A stretch of 64,000 nucleotides of DNA from Eonycteris spelaea (Eukaryota > Chordata > Mammalia > Chiroptera > Pteropodidae). The stretch is taken from the NCBI GenBank assembly GCA_003508835.1, contig PUFA01000144.1, positions 3,906,001-3,970,000 on the forward strand, written 5' to 3'. The notes under the pieces are model-generated. The model was not told where the DNA came from. It was given only the letters and a program-made list of their open reading frames with translations, and did no database searches. Below, piece by piece: positions 45,641 through 57,815 of this stretch (the stretch's first letter is position 1; the number at the start of each line of letters is the position of its first letter). The position numbers and the translations under genes are program-made.

Positions 45641-46494
45641 TTTAGATGATGTTGATTTAATGAATGTAAACCAAAATGAAATGTTGAAGAATGACTCTAG
45701 ATTTTGTAAATGACAAAAAAGAGCACTCCCAAATTCAAAACAATCTAAATTCTATGTTTACATTGGCTATAAAATTAGGATTAAAGCACATGTCCATGAT
45801 ACTATACAATGCTTTATTCAGCTCATATTTTAAAATTTTCACCCACTGAGAGAGCTATATGCTTTGTATATTCTTCACCATGCCTGTTAGTAAATTTTAT
45901 ATCACCTATTAATCCTTATGCTAGTATTCTTATGTTTTTTCTCTTCATCCCATTATCTCTTCTTATACCTATATTTATTTTTCAATTTTTTTTGTTGAAA
46001 GTGGTCTCAGATCATTTTTAGAAAGTAGTAATTTTTTTTAAATGATGACAGTTGATTGGCATGTAAGTTTCTGAACAAAGCTCTTTGCTTTGATTTCCCC
46101 AGCCAGTGATGACTTACGATCTTGATCTATAAATGCAAAATGTTATGTAAGTGTACAATATAAAATAAATGCTGACCATTAAAAGGAAAAATATCAAGAC
46201 TCACTCTCAGGACTCTTGAATAAGTGGAGCTATATCATTCCACACTATGAAAAAAGCTCAAAGTCAGAGAAATGATTAAGGTAGGTTCCACAGAGATGTT
46301 TCCTAAGTTAACAAGCTAGATTTTTTAAAACATCAATACGACTTTTTCTAAACTGACAGTAGATAATGTTTCCTTCTACACAGTTCATGAAGTCTCACGA
46401 TTTCCTAGGAAAACTGGGTCTCATAGTCTAAGCTTATGTCCACAGAAAATGAACATATCATTAGCCAATGTAACTGGGATTGCAACCTTTTCTA
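45641..46494. other. Intron sequence without recognised features
   Basis: AT-rich; nothing recognised. Confidence 0.5.
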
Positions 46495-46590
46495 GAATAT
46501 ACTTATGTTTTGGGGCCAATCACATAAACTCTTAGTGCCAGATGTCTCTGCTATAAAATGAAGGTAATATATTACTTACTTAAAGACATG
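46495..46590 (+). mobile_element. MIR SINE fragment
   Basis: CCAATCACATAAACTCTTAGTGCC, TGCTATAAAATGAAGGTAATAT. Diverged forward MIR. Confidence 0.6.
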
Positions 46591-46789
46591 TAACTGAATC
46601 AAATATATTCTTCAAGTCTGTGATATAATAAAAAATATGAATCTGGTCAATGTCCCCAGCTCAGAGCAGAGAGTTTCAAATTCTTTGGAAGTTCCTAAGC
46701 AATAGGAGTGTCTTTTGCTATTCATAATGAGCTCCTTTGGACCATATCTAAGTTTATGCTAACAAGGTGACTGAAGGCAGGCCCTTAGT

Positions 46790-47440
46790 TTTAAAGGAGG
46801 GGCTGGACAAGCCAGAAAGACCAAGGCTTTGATTATCAGGCTTAAACTTTCAGCCCCATCCCCAATCTCCATGGAGGGGTTAGAGAGTAGAGATTAATTT
46901 TAATCACATAGCCAATTATTTACTGAGTCATACTTATATAATAAAATCCTGTATAAAAATTGGACACTGAAGCTCACTGAATCTTCCTGATTGGTGAACA
47001 CTGATATGCTGTGAGGGTGACACACCTGGATTCTATAAGGAGGAGATATGGAAACTGTGTTGCCCACCTTTTCCCTAGGACTTGGTCCTATGCATCTTTT
47101 CCAGTTGACTATTCCTGAGTTATAGCTTTATAATAAAATGAATCATAAGTTCAGCCCTTTTAGTGAACTCTGTGACTTTTTCTAATAAATTATTGAACCC
47201 AAAGGGGGTGTGGGGAGTTCTGATTTATAGTCAGCTAGGAAGAAGTGTGAGTGGTTTGAGGACACCTAAGACTTGCAGCTGATATCTGATGAGGGGCAGT
47301 ATTGTGGGTCTGACCCTTAACATGTGGAGTCTGCACTAACTCTGGGTAGTTGGTGTTAGAATGGGATTGAATTGTAGGACACCCAGTTGGTATCTGAGAA
47401 CTGTTGTTGGAACACAAAGTCCAATTCAGATGAAGTGCAA
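46790..47440 (+). mobile_element. LTR-like retroviral repeat, family not assigned
   Basis: This is a widespread eutherian repeat by memory: GATTGGTGAACACTGATATGCTG, CCTATGCATCTTTTCCAGTTGACTATTCCTG, TTTATAATAAAATGAATCA (AATAAA-type poly(A) signal), TTATTGAACCCAAAGG, ATAGTCAGCTAGG, and GAATTGTAGGACACCCAGTTGGT. The layout suits an endogenous retroviral LTR. No coding part is attached. Confidence 0.6.
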
Positions 47441-47444
47441 TATA

Positions 47445-49139
47445 ACTTGTTATTGGGTCCATTTTAATATCTAGGCTATAGCCATACATGTCTCATACCA
47501 TAATCAATATGAAATCTAGAATTGGATATTTTAAAATAATAATATACACTTTTCTCTATATCACAACTTCTTCAATGAATCAAAAATTTAAAGATATTAA
47601 ATTAAAACAAGTCTTCATTATTAGAGATCATTTTTGATATGGCAAAGTACAAAGTTCTACATATCTTGCCTGGATAAAGCTAACATTTTCTAGCTTCGCT
47701 TCTTTGTTCTAGTGGTACTGTTCTAGTGTTAGCTGAGAATCCCCCCACCCCAATGAAATTATAATATAAAATATTCAAACAGCGATTCAACATTCATGTG
47801 AAATGGTTGTATTAGATCAATATCAACATAAACACTGGTCTGCTATTCTGGTTACACAGGGTAATGAATTTTCAGAGGTCAAGGTATAAACTCAGGATCC
47901 ATCTTACTAGAGAATATAAACTTTTCCACTAACTGATCAGTTTGGGGTATGTTTTCTTTTCTTTTTTCACCTTTAAACAAACAAACAAACAAACAAACAA
48001 ACAAACGAAACCAAAAAAGGTTGAAGAGGAGACTGTCAGTGAAACCTGAGACCTCAAGCTGGTAGTTATAAGGTAAGGGGTCAGGGAATTGATTTCAGAC
48101 ATACAGGAGCTCTGGAGGAAGCTGCAGGCATTTTACCTTATCTGCACTGCTAAAAGGGAGAGGTGTTTAAAGAGAATTGAGGTTCGCTGGAGGAAAAGGA
48201 AATGAAAATAACTGGTTTCTTAAGGTACATCAGCAACTTCTTTCCATGGTAAACTAGCACTTTTAAAGGAATTTCTTAAGTGGTAGGAGGAATAAGAGAT
48301 AAATGAGCATCGCAAGAATTAAAAGCACTGATGTCTTTAAAATGGTCCTTGTTGAAAGCACTCAAAAATGCTTTTCTAAGGGAGAGTAGGGAATCTCACT
48401 CTTTTCCCTGGTTAATTGCTGGGGCAGGAGCTTAAGCTACTACACCTTGTTTCCATCTATTGACAGGTAGACAGCTGACAAAGAGATACCAGTGAGTCAG
48501 AGGGAAGAGCAGACCTTCAGCAGTCTGACCGCTGAGATTTGGTGAAAAACTAAGGAGACTTGAATTTCTCCAGGAAGGCACATCATTGTGAAGGAAAGAG
48601 CAGAGAAAGACAGGAAGAAGAGAAACATTACTCGGCAAACTTTACTGATGCCTAGAAAGAAAATAAAGTAAGAATTATTTTTCTTTTATTCTTAGTTACA
48701 TTATATGAAGTGTTTGGTGTTATTTGCAATTAAACAGTCCCAAATCATGAGGCTTAATAATGGCAACATAAAGAAAAAGAACCAGTGACATTCTCAGAGG
48801 CTATGAAATAAATAACCCTTCTTTCCTTTTCTAAGTCAATTTCTGAAAGAGTTGCTTACAAGCACTGATTCAATTTCATTATCTTCATTCATTCCTCATC
48901 TCTCTGCAGTTTGGTTTCTACCACCCTACTTCCACTAAAAGCAGTCTCTCCGAAATCTGCTTTGGCTTCCTTCTTACTAAAGCAACACTTTTTCAGGCCT
49001 TATCTTACCTGACATTTGCATGTACCATTCAGTATATGGGACATATTTATACTAAAAAATTACTTATCTAAAATTCATTTTTTCCCCTAAAATTTAAATT
49101 GAACTGAGTGTCCTGTTTTGCATCTGGCAACCCTAATCC
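47445..49139. other. Intron sequence, mostly unassigned
   Basis: Contains an (AAAC)n tract (47975-48007). No other feature recognised. Confidence 0.5.
47975..48007. repeat. (AAAC)n
   Basis: Eight tandem AAAC units. Confidence 0.95.
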
Positions 49140-49835
49140 TAACTAGTTTCTTCACCTAGTCTCTCCCCTCTCCTATGCATTTTTCACACTTTTGCCACAG
49201 TGATTTTTGTAAAGCAGAAAATAATCATGTCACTCTCATGCTTAAAACATATAACAACTCCCTGTGTACTTAGACTAAAGTACAGTTGATCCTTGAATAA
49301 TGTGGGGGTTAGGTGCTTGGACCCCATACAGTCAAAACCCACATGTAACTTCTGACTCCCCAAACTTAGTTGTCTCTCAGTATAGGCGGGGGTTTGATTC
49401 TGGACCTCTGCAGATACCAAAATCTGAGGATGCTCAAGTCCTCTATAAGAAAGAGTGCAGACCAATGTATACAGTTGGCACTCCACATCTATGGAGCCCC
49501 AACCATGGATTGAAAACAGTACAGGTATTTATTGAAAAAAAACTGCATATATGTGGACCTGCACAGTTTAAATTCATGTCGTTTAAGTGCCAACTGTACA
49601 TACTTCTTAATAAGTCTTGCATCATTTCCTTTTGGCTATCCTTACTTCTTTTCACCCCATTCTCCAGTCATAATGAACTAGTTTTAGTTACCTAAAATGC
49701 CATATTATTTATTTCCTCCCAGAATTTATACAAATACCTGTCTTTGTCAGAACACCCTTTGCAACGTACCTCATTCCACTTGCATGGCTAACTCCTAGCC
49801 ATGCAGTTTAATTGGACATTTTAGTCCAACCCACT
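49140..49835 (+). mobile_element. L2 LINE, interrupted
   Basis: Left part: TTGCCACAGTGATTTTTGTAAAGC with ATCATGTCACTCTCATGCTTAAAAC (L2 ORF2 end). Right part, after the insertion, includes CTTTGCAACGTACCTCATTCC and TTGCATGGCTAACTCCTAG. The two halves are in the expected order, so the DNA element at 49284-49600 inserted into a pre-existing L2. Confidence 0.65.
49284..49600 (+). mobile_element. Composite Tigger-type MITE (two nested TcMar elements)
   Basis: Outer ends CAGTTGATCCTTGAATAATG and TTAAGTGCCAACTGTA are diverged inverted repeats of a nonautonomous Tigger-like element. Its inner parts TATGTGGACCTGCACAG and ACTTCTGACTCCCCAAAC fit the same family. Inside it, TGTCTCTCAGTATAGGCGGG with CAGATACCAAAATCTGAGGATGCTC resembles a MER2-like end. 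The open frame at 49300-49695 is incidental. Confidence 0.65.
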
Positions 49836-50559
49836 CACATATAACGAATGAGAAAAAAAGATTCAGAAAGAGAGTAAATGCGTTGTCCATATTCACAGCT
49901 TAGCAACCAAAGACAACATGGCCTCAATTGACCCACCCTAGTATACATTATCCCACAAGTGACTGTACATAACACCATCTCCCAGGAAAGAAGTGGAAAA
50001 TATAAGTAAAATATACTCAACTGCCATTATAGAACATTATAGCAAAACTTAAAATTCTACACATTTTTAATTCACTGGTGTCTGGAAACCAGCATTTCTA
50101 AATGGAAGTGTCGGCAATGGTATTTTCCTCACATTTTCCAAATCTTAAAATACGAAATTTGAGAATGCTAAGGTGATTCTTGGTTTTCTCTCTTTCTCTC
50201 TCTCTTATGCAAAACAGAGGAAGAGGAAAAGGACAAATTTTTAAAATATGTAATAGTGAAAGTAGACTAATGATTTAATTAAAACAGCAGAACTCAAATC
50301 AGAATCTGTGAAATGCTGAAAAGCCAAAGCATGAAATGATAGAAAGGCATGAATTTTTAAAAAGGTCTTACAAAAATTACGGCTTTCATCAATTTTTTGA
50401 GCAGTACAAAGTGTTGTGCCACCTAAAGGCAGCAGTAGATGGATGAGAATGTTATGGGAACTCCTGGCAGACCTGAGAAGTCAGCCAACTTTCAACAATT
50501 AGAATAATTTCTAAATAGACATGGTATTTAAAATGATTTCCTGGTTTACACCCTATAAA
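49836..50559. other. Intron sequence without recognised features
   Basis: AT-rich; nothing recognised. Confidence 0.5.
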
Positions 50560-50990
50560 ATGGCCCAATTAAAATAAATAGTTTACTGGCCTCAGCTCCA
50601 AAGACATGAAACGAGGGCCAAAGAAAATGTGAAATGTACATAATGCCCCAATGTAAACACTTGGAGACAAGCAAAAGCAGTAAATGCATCTGATATTGTG
50701 GGGAGACTCAGGCTTATTATAAACACTAGGATTTGGGCCTGTGAGAGTGTGAGGGAGGTGCAATGGTCTGATGAAGTGACGCAGCAGTGCTAATAAAATA
50801 GTCATCAGCTGAGGTGATGTTCGCCTGTAGCTGGTTGATACAACAGAAAGAGACGGCACACATTGCTCTGGGCCAAATGGTGAGGGCTCTGGTTTACGAT
50901 GACTAAGATGAACTGTTGTTTCTACAGGGTCATTTCTCCACGAAAATGTTTCTGGATGTTTTCCAGCAGACCATGAGGATTTAAATATTT
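50560..50990. promoter_or_regulatory. Candidate conserved noncoding (enhancer-like) element
   Basis: A repeat-free, compositionally balanced block. It contains TGACGCAGCA (close to a MAF-recognition half-site), AATAAA/TAAT-rich homeodomain-type motifs, GTAAACA, and CATCAGCTGAGG with an E-box CAGCTG. It borders an AT-rich tract. Conservation cannot be tested from one sequence. Confidence 0.3.
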
Positions 50991-52500
50991 TTTTTTAATA
51001 ATTTTTTTTCTAAAGTTTCTTATAAAGAAACAGTAAAAAGGATTTTAAGATTAAGAAATTGCTATAATACACTTCTTTAACTGTAAGAGATCTGTTTTAC
51101 CAAGTCTGGGTAAAGTGACAAGAAAGTAGCAATAAACAATATATTTTTGACTTTTTTGCTTTGAAATGGCATTTCTTAATCTTTCTGGTTCCTGAAACTT
51201 CCGAAGTGTATAAAGTTGATAAAAAAACAAAGCATAAAACCTAAAGCAGCCAAAGTAGAAAATGCAGAAAAAGCGGGAAGGATCACCAACTTTGGAATAT
51301 CGCTTAAAAAAAAAAACTGGTCCTCTCCCTCTCGAAACCATGAAGCAAGAAAATGGCCTTTTGGAAACTACCAGCTGTTTAGGTTAAATCTCCAGCTGCC
51401 ACCCTCACCCCACCCCCAAATATCCCTTGAAATAAAACCAGGAAGAAAAATCTACACAATTTCAAAGAGGAATCAGGCACTGTTCTTATTTAAAGATGAG
51501 ATAAGAACCACATTTACCAAGCAGCCGGACAGAATCTAGGGTATTAGGAAAGTCTGCCACAGAAAAAGAAACTTAAATGGGAATCATGATCCTTCATGTA
51601 GCAGGCGCTCCTTTGCACTCCTTCATCACTAATATGTCCCACAAATAATCCAAGGTATCATTTGCTACCAGAAAAAGTACTTTGTCTGTGTTAGCCAATC
51701 TCTGGAGCCAATAGCAGGGCTTGACGGTGATGTATAGCAAGGTTAGAGCAGCATGATCCATCTCCATTCACTTGACAAGGATGGCATCTTAGGCCATGGT
51801 GAGGAAGAGCAGGTTGCCTGTCCTCATTGCTCAGGTTGGCAACACCTACTATCAAATGCTGGGTGTCTGGCAACGAGCTCAGAGAGACAATGATATCTTA
51901 TCTTCTGGAATTCAAGGAAATTTAGCCATAAACTGAAAAAACTGCTGAGTAGGCACTACTCACTGACCCATGTCTGAGAAAAACCTTTCTAGAGGGTACA
52001 GGGTCCATCATCCATAGTCAAAGAGAAGCGACATGGCCATTTTGATGGCAGGAAAGCCTTCTCTATGAGTTCTCCATAGCTAAGAAAGACACATTACAAT
52101 AGCATAGAACCTAGGATGAAAAAGCTGGTAGGTGTGGGAAGACAACAGCTAACAAAGTAGGGCTTTTGTAGTAACTATTTCTGATAGAAGGAAGACATTT
52201 GCAGTTTGCGCTTTTCCTACACTATTTTAGATCTGAGAAGCCAAGCTCAATCGTGCTTTTAAAAGAACTGGTAAGAGCCTGGGAAGTGGGAAAAAGAGAA
52301 AGCCATATAACCCATAAATTTGCAAAGACGCTTTTGGATAGGTTGATTGTAAGCTAAGGCCTGAGAAAATGATACCACTTTTCATACTACAAATTCTCAC
52401 TACATTTGAATTTTAAATCTTATTTCTTATATACAATTCTACAGTATTCCAGGTCTTGCAGAGAAAACAAGAATGATAAAATGACAGAATTGTTGAGTAC
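50991..52500. other. Intron sequence without recognised features
   Basis: A slightly GC-richer stretch at 51590-51930 carries a 60-codon minus-strand frame with no recognised similarity. Otherwise nothing identified. Confidence 0.45.
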
Positions 52501-52501
52501 T

Positions 52502-52515
52502 CTGTGTGTGTATGT

Positions 52516-52550
<35 letters not shown>

Positions 52551-52576
52551 TATACATATACATATATATATACACA
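52502..52576. repeat. Compound microsatellite (TG)n(CA)n(TA)n
   Basis: GTGTGTAT, then about 14 CA units, then CATATA/TACA units. The first part is nearly palindromic with the second (TGTGT...ACACA). Confidence 0.97.
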
Positions 52577-53829
52577 ATTACCAACTTAATGATTCTTCCT
52601 TGCAAATCTGCAAGTTTTACTGCAAATATTGAAACACAATGAGAATCAAAAACAAGAATATAGAACAAAATTGAAAAATGGGGAAAATAGATGTTAAAAT
52701 GACTAAAGAGAGATGTGTTCTAATAAAGACTGGCTAGCTAAATCTCTACAAACTCCCAGAAGAGAATAAAAATATTATTGTAAAGAAGAGACATAAAATA
52801 ATTTTCTGATTCCATTAACCAGTCAATCAACCAAAAGACAAAATTCATTAGCCAAGGAACATGTCTCATGGAACAAGTTGTCTTCATCATATTAAAGCAA
52901 TAACAACTAATTATCCTTAGATTTTCATATGTGCAGAGCACTGCAAATTATAGGATACAAGTTTGTTTTTCTGCATACAAGCTTGAAGTCTATCATCAAT
53001 CTTCTTACTTTAATGTTTCTCAGATGAAAGAAGACAGAAAGGGAAAGCTTGCTTTAAAATTATAATTCAGAAAGATGAGGCTGAGGATAGAAGCTAAGGG
53101 ATCTGAAATCAATGATACTGAAACACACAAAATGTCTTCAGTAGTCTACCCACAGGAAATTTCCACCTTTAAGCACTATGTATACTCTAACAAAAGAGGC
53201 ATCTGTTATGTTCATATAACCTAGGGAGATCAGGTTTAAATTTTACTAAGCTGAAACGTCTTCCATTTGTCTCTCTTCAAACCTTAAATACATAGATGGT
53301 TCTCCTTTTAAGATTTAAAGAAGTGTCAAATGTTTATGATACAATTTGAAAAGTGTCCGTTAGATAAAATACATTTTAATTGGAAAGTAAATACCAAACT
53401 TTTCATAAGAAAAATCTTAACATGAAATGGTGCCACTTGCTACAATGATATAAGGTTTCCGAGATTTACTTAATTTTACAGAGAGCTAGCATCTCCAATT
53501 TAAATCTATTTCTACCAGTACTCATGCCCTGATAACCAAGTTTCCAAAAGAAATGTATTAATACTCATTCATCTCCTTGATTACTTACCGACTACATTTT
53601 CAACACAGCAACTCTGATATTACCCACACCACAGTGACATCTCTACAGGATAATATAATGCTTCAGGTCTTGATTAGATAGCTTGATTTTCTTCCTAAAC
53701 CAGTATTACCCAAAGTAAAAAGTATAAAGCAGACTCTGAGACAATTCTATCTTAAAGATTATATAGAAAGTTAACCTGAGAAGAATTTATTGACCTATAT
53801 AAAAATTAATAAACAGAAACATCATTTAA
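52577..53829. other. Intron sequence without recognised features
   Basis: AT-rich; nothing recognised. Confidence 0.5.
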
Positions 53830-54200
53830 AATGAATTTGGGAGGCTAGAAGAAAGAACTCCCACACACTCCACGCCACTCAACAACACTACTGATCCAAC
53901 TGGAAGAGACTACTCTCCCACTTTACTACCTCAGCAGGAGGAAGAAAAGATTCCTTTTTGCCCAGTTCAGCCAATGAAAAGTCATTATCTTCAAACTTCC
54001 AGTCTCCTCCAATCAACTCTTTGTTTACAACAGCCCCTCCCAAGTCCTTAAAAAGAACATTCCTCTCTTGTTTCCCTGGATTTGCACCTAGTTCACCATT
54101 AGACGGCACACCCTGAATTGCAATTCTTTGTTGTTCCTGAATAAACCCATTTTGCTGGAGAAATATCTGGCCATCTATTTATTTAAAGTCAATACCTTAT
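53830..54200 (+). mobile_element. ERV LTR-like block
   Basis: GAGGCTAGAAGAAAGAACTCCC, CCAATCAACTCTTTGTTTAC, CCCTCCCAAGTCCTTAAAAAG (possible CCAAT and TATA-like promoter elements), CTTGTTTCCCTGGATTTGC, and GTTCCTGAATAAACCCATTTTGC with an AATAAA signal are in the order U3-R-U5 expected for a gammaretrovirus-like LTR. No internal genes are attached. Family not assigned. Confidence 0.55.
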
Positions 54201-54429
54201 TCCAACTGTCAGTGAATTTACAAGAGCCCCTGCTTTCTGCTTCCATATACTCTGAGTATAAGTCCCCTGGAAAATATGACATCACATTTAACTATAATAA
54301 AAACAATGATAAACATGTTTAACATTTACTAATTCTTATATTTATGTACATTTAAATTCTATAAAGAATTTCATATGCATTATTTCATTTAATTTCTATA
54401 AAAACTCCCCAAAGACATAAAAGTATCCA

Positions 54430-54590
54430 CACCATCTTCCCTCCTATGATAAATCTTAATATCTTGGAACTAAATAAAAATTCAGAAAAATCATCTAGCC
54501 CAACATTCTCATTTAATAGACGAGAAGTGCAAAGCACAAACAGGTTTAAAGAATTCCCAAGACCATATAGCCACTGGTGCAATTCTGAGA
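54430..54590 (-). mobile_element. MIR/L2-like fragment
   Basis: AATCATCTAGCCCAACATTCTC, AATAGACGAGAAGTGCAAAG and AATTCCCAAGACCATATAGCC show the reverse common mammalian SINE/L2 motif order. Confidence 0.5.
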
Positions 54591-54624
54591 TTATAATACA
54601 TGTCTCCTTTCAGCCCAGGATTGC

Positions 54625-54840
54625 TGCTGATGAGGATGATGACAATGGAAGAACAATGAGGATGGCAGCTAACAGTTATTGTAATTACTCACTTAATCAC
54701 AAGTCTATAAGACAGGGACAACTATAACTTCATTTTAAAAATAAAGAAACTGAGGTTTAGAGGATGAGTAAAGTATGCACAAATAACTAAAATGAAGATC
54801 CAGGTTTCAAAGGCTAATCTATCTGTTTCTATCATGCACA
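54625..54840 (-). mobile_element. MIR SINE
   Basis: CAGCTAACAGTTATTGTAATTACTCACTTAATC, ATAAAGAAACTGAGGTTTAGAGG, AAGATCCAGGTTTCAAAGGC: reverse MIR. Confidence 0.75.
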
Positions 54841-55104
54841 ATATTAATTACATACTCTACAGTTGATATATTGAGAACTATTGGTGGCACAGATACCTTT
54901 ATAATCCATAGAAGGGATATATGAACTAAAGTTGCCAATCATTGACTTATCAGTTGTATGTCATCCTAAGAGAGTAATCCCTAGGAGTCCAACTACATCC
55001 CAGGTTGTCTTGTTATTCACATCACATGACATCCATCCCAAGCTACTTCCTACTTCTATTCCCTCTCATCCTCAGAGCTGAAAGATCTATAAACTGAGTT
55101 GCTA
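54841..55104. other. Intron sequence without recognised features
   Basis: Nothing recognised. Confidence 0.5.
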
Positions 55105-55225
55105 ACTGAATAATTTTTATTCATTCAATAACTATTTATTGTTTATTTAAGGTCAGGCATTGTGCTAAGTGCTAAGAAGACAGGAATGAACAAAACAGTT
55201 ATGATCCCTGATCTAACTGATCGCC
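55105..55225 (-). mobile_element. L2 LINE 3' end, antisense
   Basis: TTCATTCAATAACTATTTATTG, GGCATTGTGCTAAGTGCTAAG and GAATGAACAAAACAGTTATGATCCCTG are the antisense L2 terminus. Confidence 0.75.
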
Positions 55226-55585
55226 TGTTTACCTTCTTCTTGGATACTATGAAATCAAGGTATTTAAAATAAGCCCTCCTTTATCCTTGAACTGGTTTGA
55301 ATAGATTTTTGTTCCTTGCAAGTAGACATACTTAAATTAAGACAGATTATTAGGGATCAAGCTGACAAACAAAAGACTTTAGAGTAAAAGTAGAACGTTT
55401 GGAATTGGTTAGTAGGTAATGGGAGAAAAAGGGAATTGAAACTTCCCATCATTTCCCAGGATGAGAAGTCAGCAGTCTGTGGAATGTGGCAGCCAAGCTC
55501 ATAATTAAAATATTATCTTAAGTCACCTGGGAACAAGTTCCTATTGAAGGTGAAGCTTTGGAGAACTAAGTTGTGTTGCCATTGA

Positions 55586-55607
55586 TCAATTTTTTTAAAA
55601 AAATTGA
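55586..55607. repeat. Perfect 22-bp AT-rich palindrome
   Basis: TCAATTTTTTT followed directly by its exact reverse complement. Confidence 0.85.
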
Positions 55608-57429
55608 ATGATATGAGTCATGTGAAAGCTTTTAATAATGCTGGGCAACTTGCAATAAAAATAGGGCAAACTGTGGTCCTTGTTAGAATGTACAGCTCAA
55701 GAATCCAAGAAAACCTACAGCCATTGTAAAGCTCTAGTGCAGTAATCCCCCTCTGTCTACAGCTGGGTAGCAGAGTGAACTGAAAATCAAGTGTATAAAC
55801 TGATCTTTCAGGTTATGAACTGATACACCAGCTGTCTTCATAATCTCATCGTATTTCCTTGATAAATGCAAGGACACTGAGAGAAATGGTGGAACTGTGA
55901 TCCCTTCACCAGAATGCTTTCTTTTGTATCCCCCTTGCCAGAGGAGAGTAGCGCTCTGCTCTGCTATGGTCCATCCCTTATTGAATCCTGTCCTGTGACT
56001 AGGATCTAAGCAACATGGGCTTAAGGGTGAGTAGGGAAGAAAAGAATTATATCCAGAAGGAAATGTAAGAGTTTTCTATGAATCTCAGCAAAAACTGGGA
56101 AAACTGTGTGGCTCTGCATTTCGCACTACTTATTCAAGGACGACTAAACATAATCTTGATTGACAAATTAATTACTACAGGGTATCTTGCTTGAGAAGCT
56201 TGATTTAATGTACTAGCTAGTAGTTACTTTTAACAGTTCGCCTGGTTGGCTGATACAGATTTGGAGTTAGTGCTGGCTTAGCTGTTATTTAAGAGCCAGA
56301 ACTCCCTTTGCATAATATTAACTTCAAAGGCTGAAAGAGAAGAATGATAGTATGGATCTGTCACATATGCTTTCCGTATGTTTCTCACCAGGGTCCTGAG
56401 GACTCTCCTCTCTTCTCTCCCTCACATCAGGAAGAGATTGGTAAAAGAATGCCTGAAGCCCTAAGAGAGACTCTTGTGGAGTGACCAAAGGTGGATTATT
56501 AACTTTATGGAACTGGAGAATCAAAGATAGCTAAGCTCAAGTAATGCAGAAAATCAAAATAAGTGAGTACAGTTATCCCAATTGGCAGTTGTTTGGGCCA
56601 GGTACTTAAGGTTCAGGGAGATCGCTTCATATTCTTTAATTCAGATGCCCCAGTGGCAAAAATGTAAGCAAGCCTATTAAGATCTGCCTGGTTAACATTC
56701 GCTAAAGTATCTCACAATTGAGTTAAGGAGAGCCTGCTATAAAACAAGGGGACTTGCAGCCATTTATTTTAGTGAATATATAAAAAGAGATGGAAATGCT
56801 CAAATGTTTTAGGAACTACTGGTTTCTGACTCTGAGTGAAAACTGATTTTTCAGGGATGCAGAAAACTACCTGATCTCTCAGTTAGAGGGGGTACTTGTG
56901 AAGGTTAAGTAATGATGGTGTTCTACCACTATCTTATATCATACAGGGCTCAGTACGATCACACATTTACTCATAAGTTGTTTCCCTAAATCCTGAGTTC
57001 AGGCAGATTCTCCACATTGATTTCCTGACCTGTAAAGTCAGGGCTATTATGGTAAGAATGGTGAAACACAAGGCTTTGGAGCCCTTGTTCCTTTCCAAAA
57101 CGGAAACGTAGGCCGTCAGAGAACTGAGAGAATTTGGCAAGATGCATCCCGTCACCTTCCTGTTGATTCTGTGCAAAGACTAACGGGTCCTGGGAAATGC
57201 TGGGTTACACTAAATGTAAAAGATGCAGTTGCTGCTGCATTTCCTTGCAACCAAATATGCCCTATATATGGCTTGTTATATTTTTAATATACGAATCTTT
57301 TGAATAATTTAGGGACCTGAGCAGATAAAAACTGAAAACACTTAACATTATAAGCCATGTGACAATGGAAGTGGGAAATAAGAAAACACATAAAAGCATA
57401 TGGATTAAGAAATGTAATTATAATAAATA
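55608..57429. other. Intron sequence without recognised features
   Basis: No repeat or exon recognised. Confidence 0.5.
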
Positions 57430-57615
57430 AAATTTTCATGGCTATTTACAAATGATTTTATATATATTATCTCATTTGACATCATAACAATACTGTGAGA
57501 CAAATATAACAGGGATTAGTATTTCCAATTTATTGATGGACTCAAGGAGGTTAACTGAGTTAAGTCATCCATTCCCATGGCTTAAATAACCATGTAGAAA
57601 TACGCTGAAGCTCCC
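57430..57615 (-). mobile_element. MIR SINE
   Basis: TATATTATCTCATTTGACATC, AACAATACTGTGAGACAAATA, TTATTGATGGACTCAAGGAGG and TTAACTGAGTTAAGTCATCC follow reverse MIR order. Confidence 0.72.
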
Positions 57616-57699
57616 AAATCATCTCTATCATGGATTACTAGAAAAGCCTTATAAGTGGACTCAGGCTCCTGATAAATTGCAGAGTTCCTTCTAAAAACA

Positions 57700-57815
57700 C
57701 AAATCTAAGTCTCTCTCCTATTTAAAATTCATGTTTCCTATTTCATCTCCAGCCTGCAGCATGGTACTTTGTCCAGAGTATGGCCTCTATATATATTTGT
57801 TGAATAAATAGATTA
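57700..57815 (+). mobile_element. L2 LINE 3' end
   Basis: TCATCTCCAGCCTGCAGCATGG, GTCCAGAGTATGGCCTC and ATATTTGTTGAATAAATAG are the L2 terminus. Confidence 0.7.

Noticed and set aside
49300..49695. 131-codon plus-strand open frame
   Set aside because: It runs through the Tigger-type element and L2; no coding similarity.
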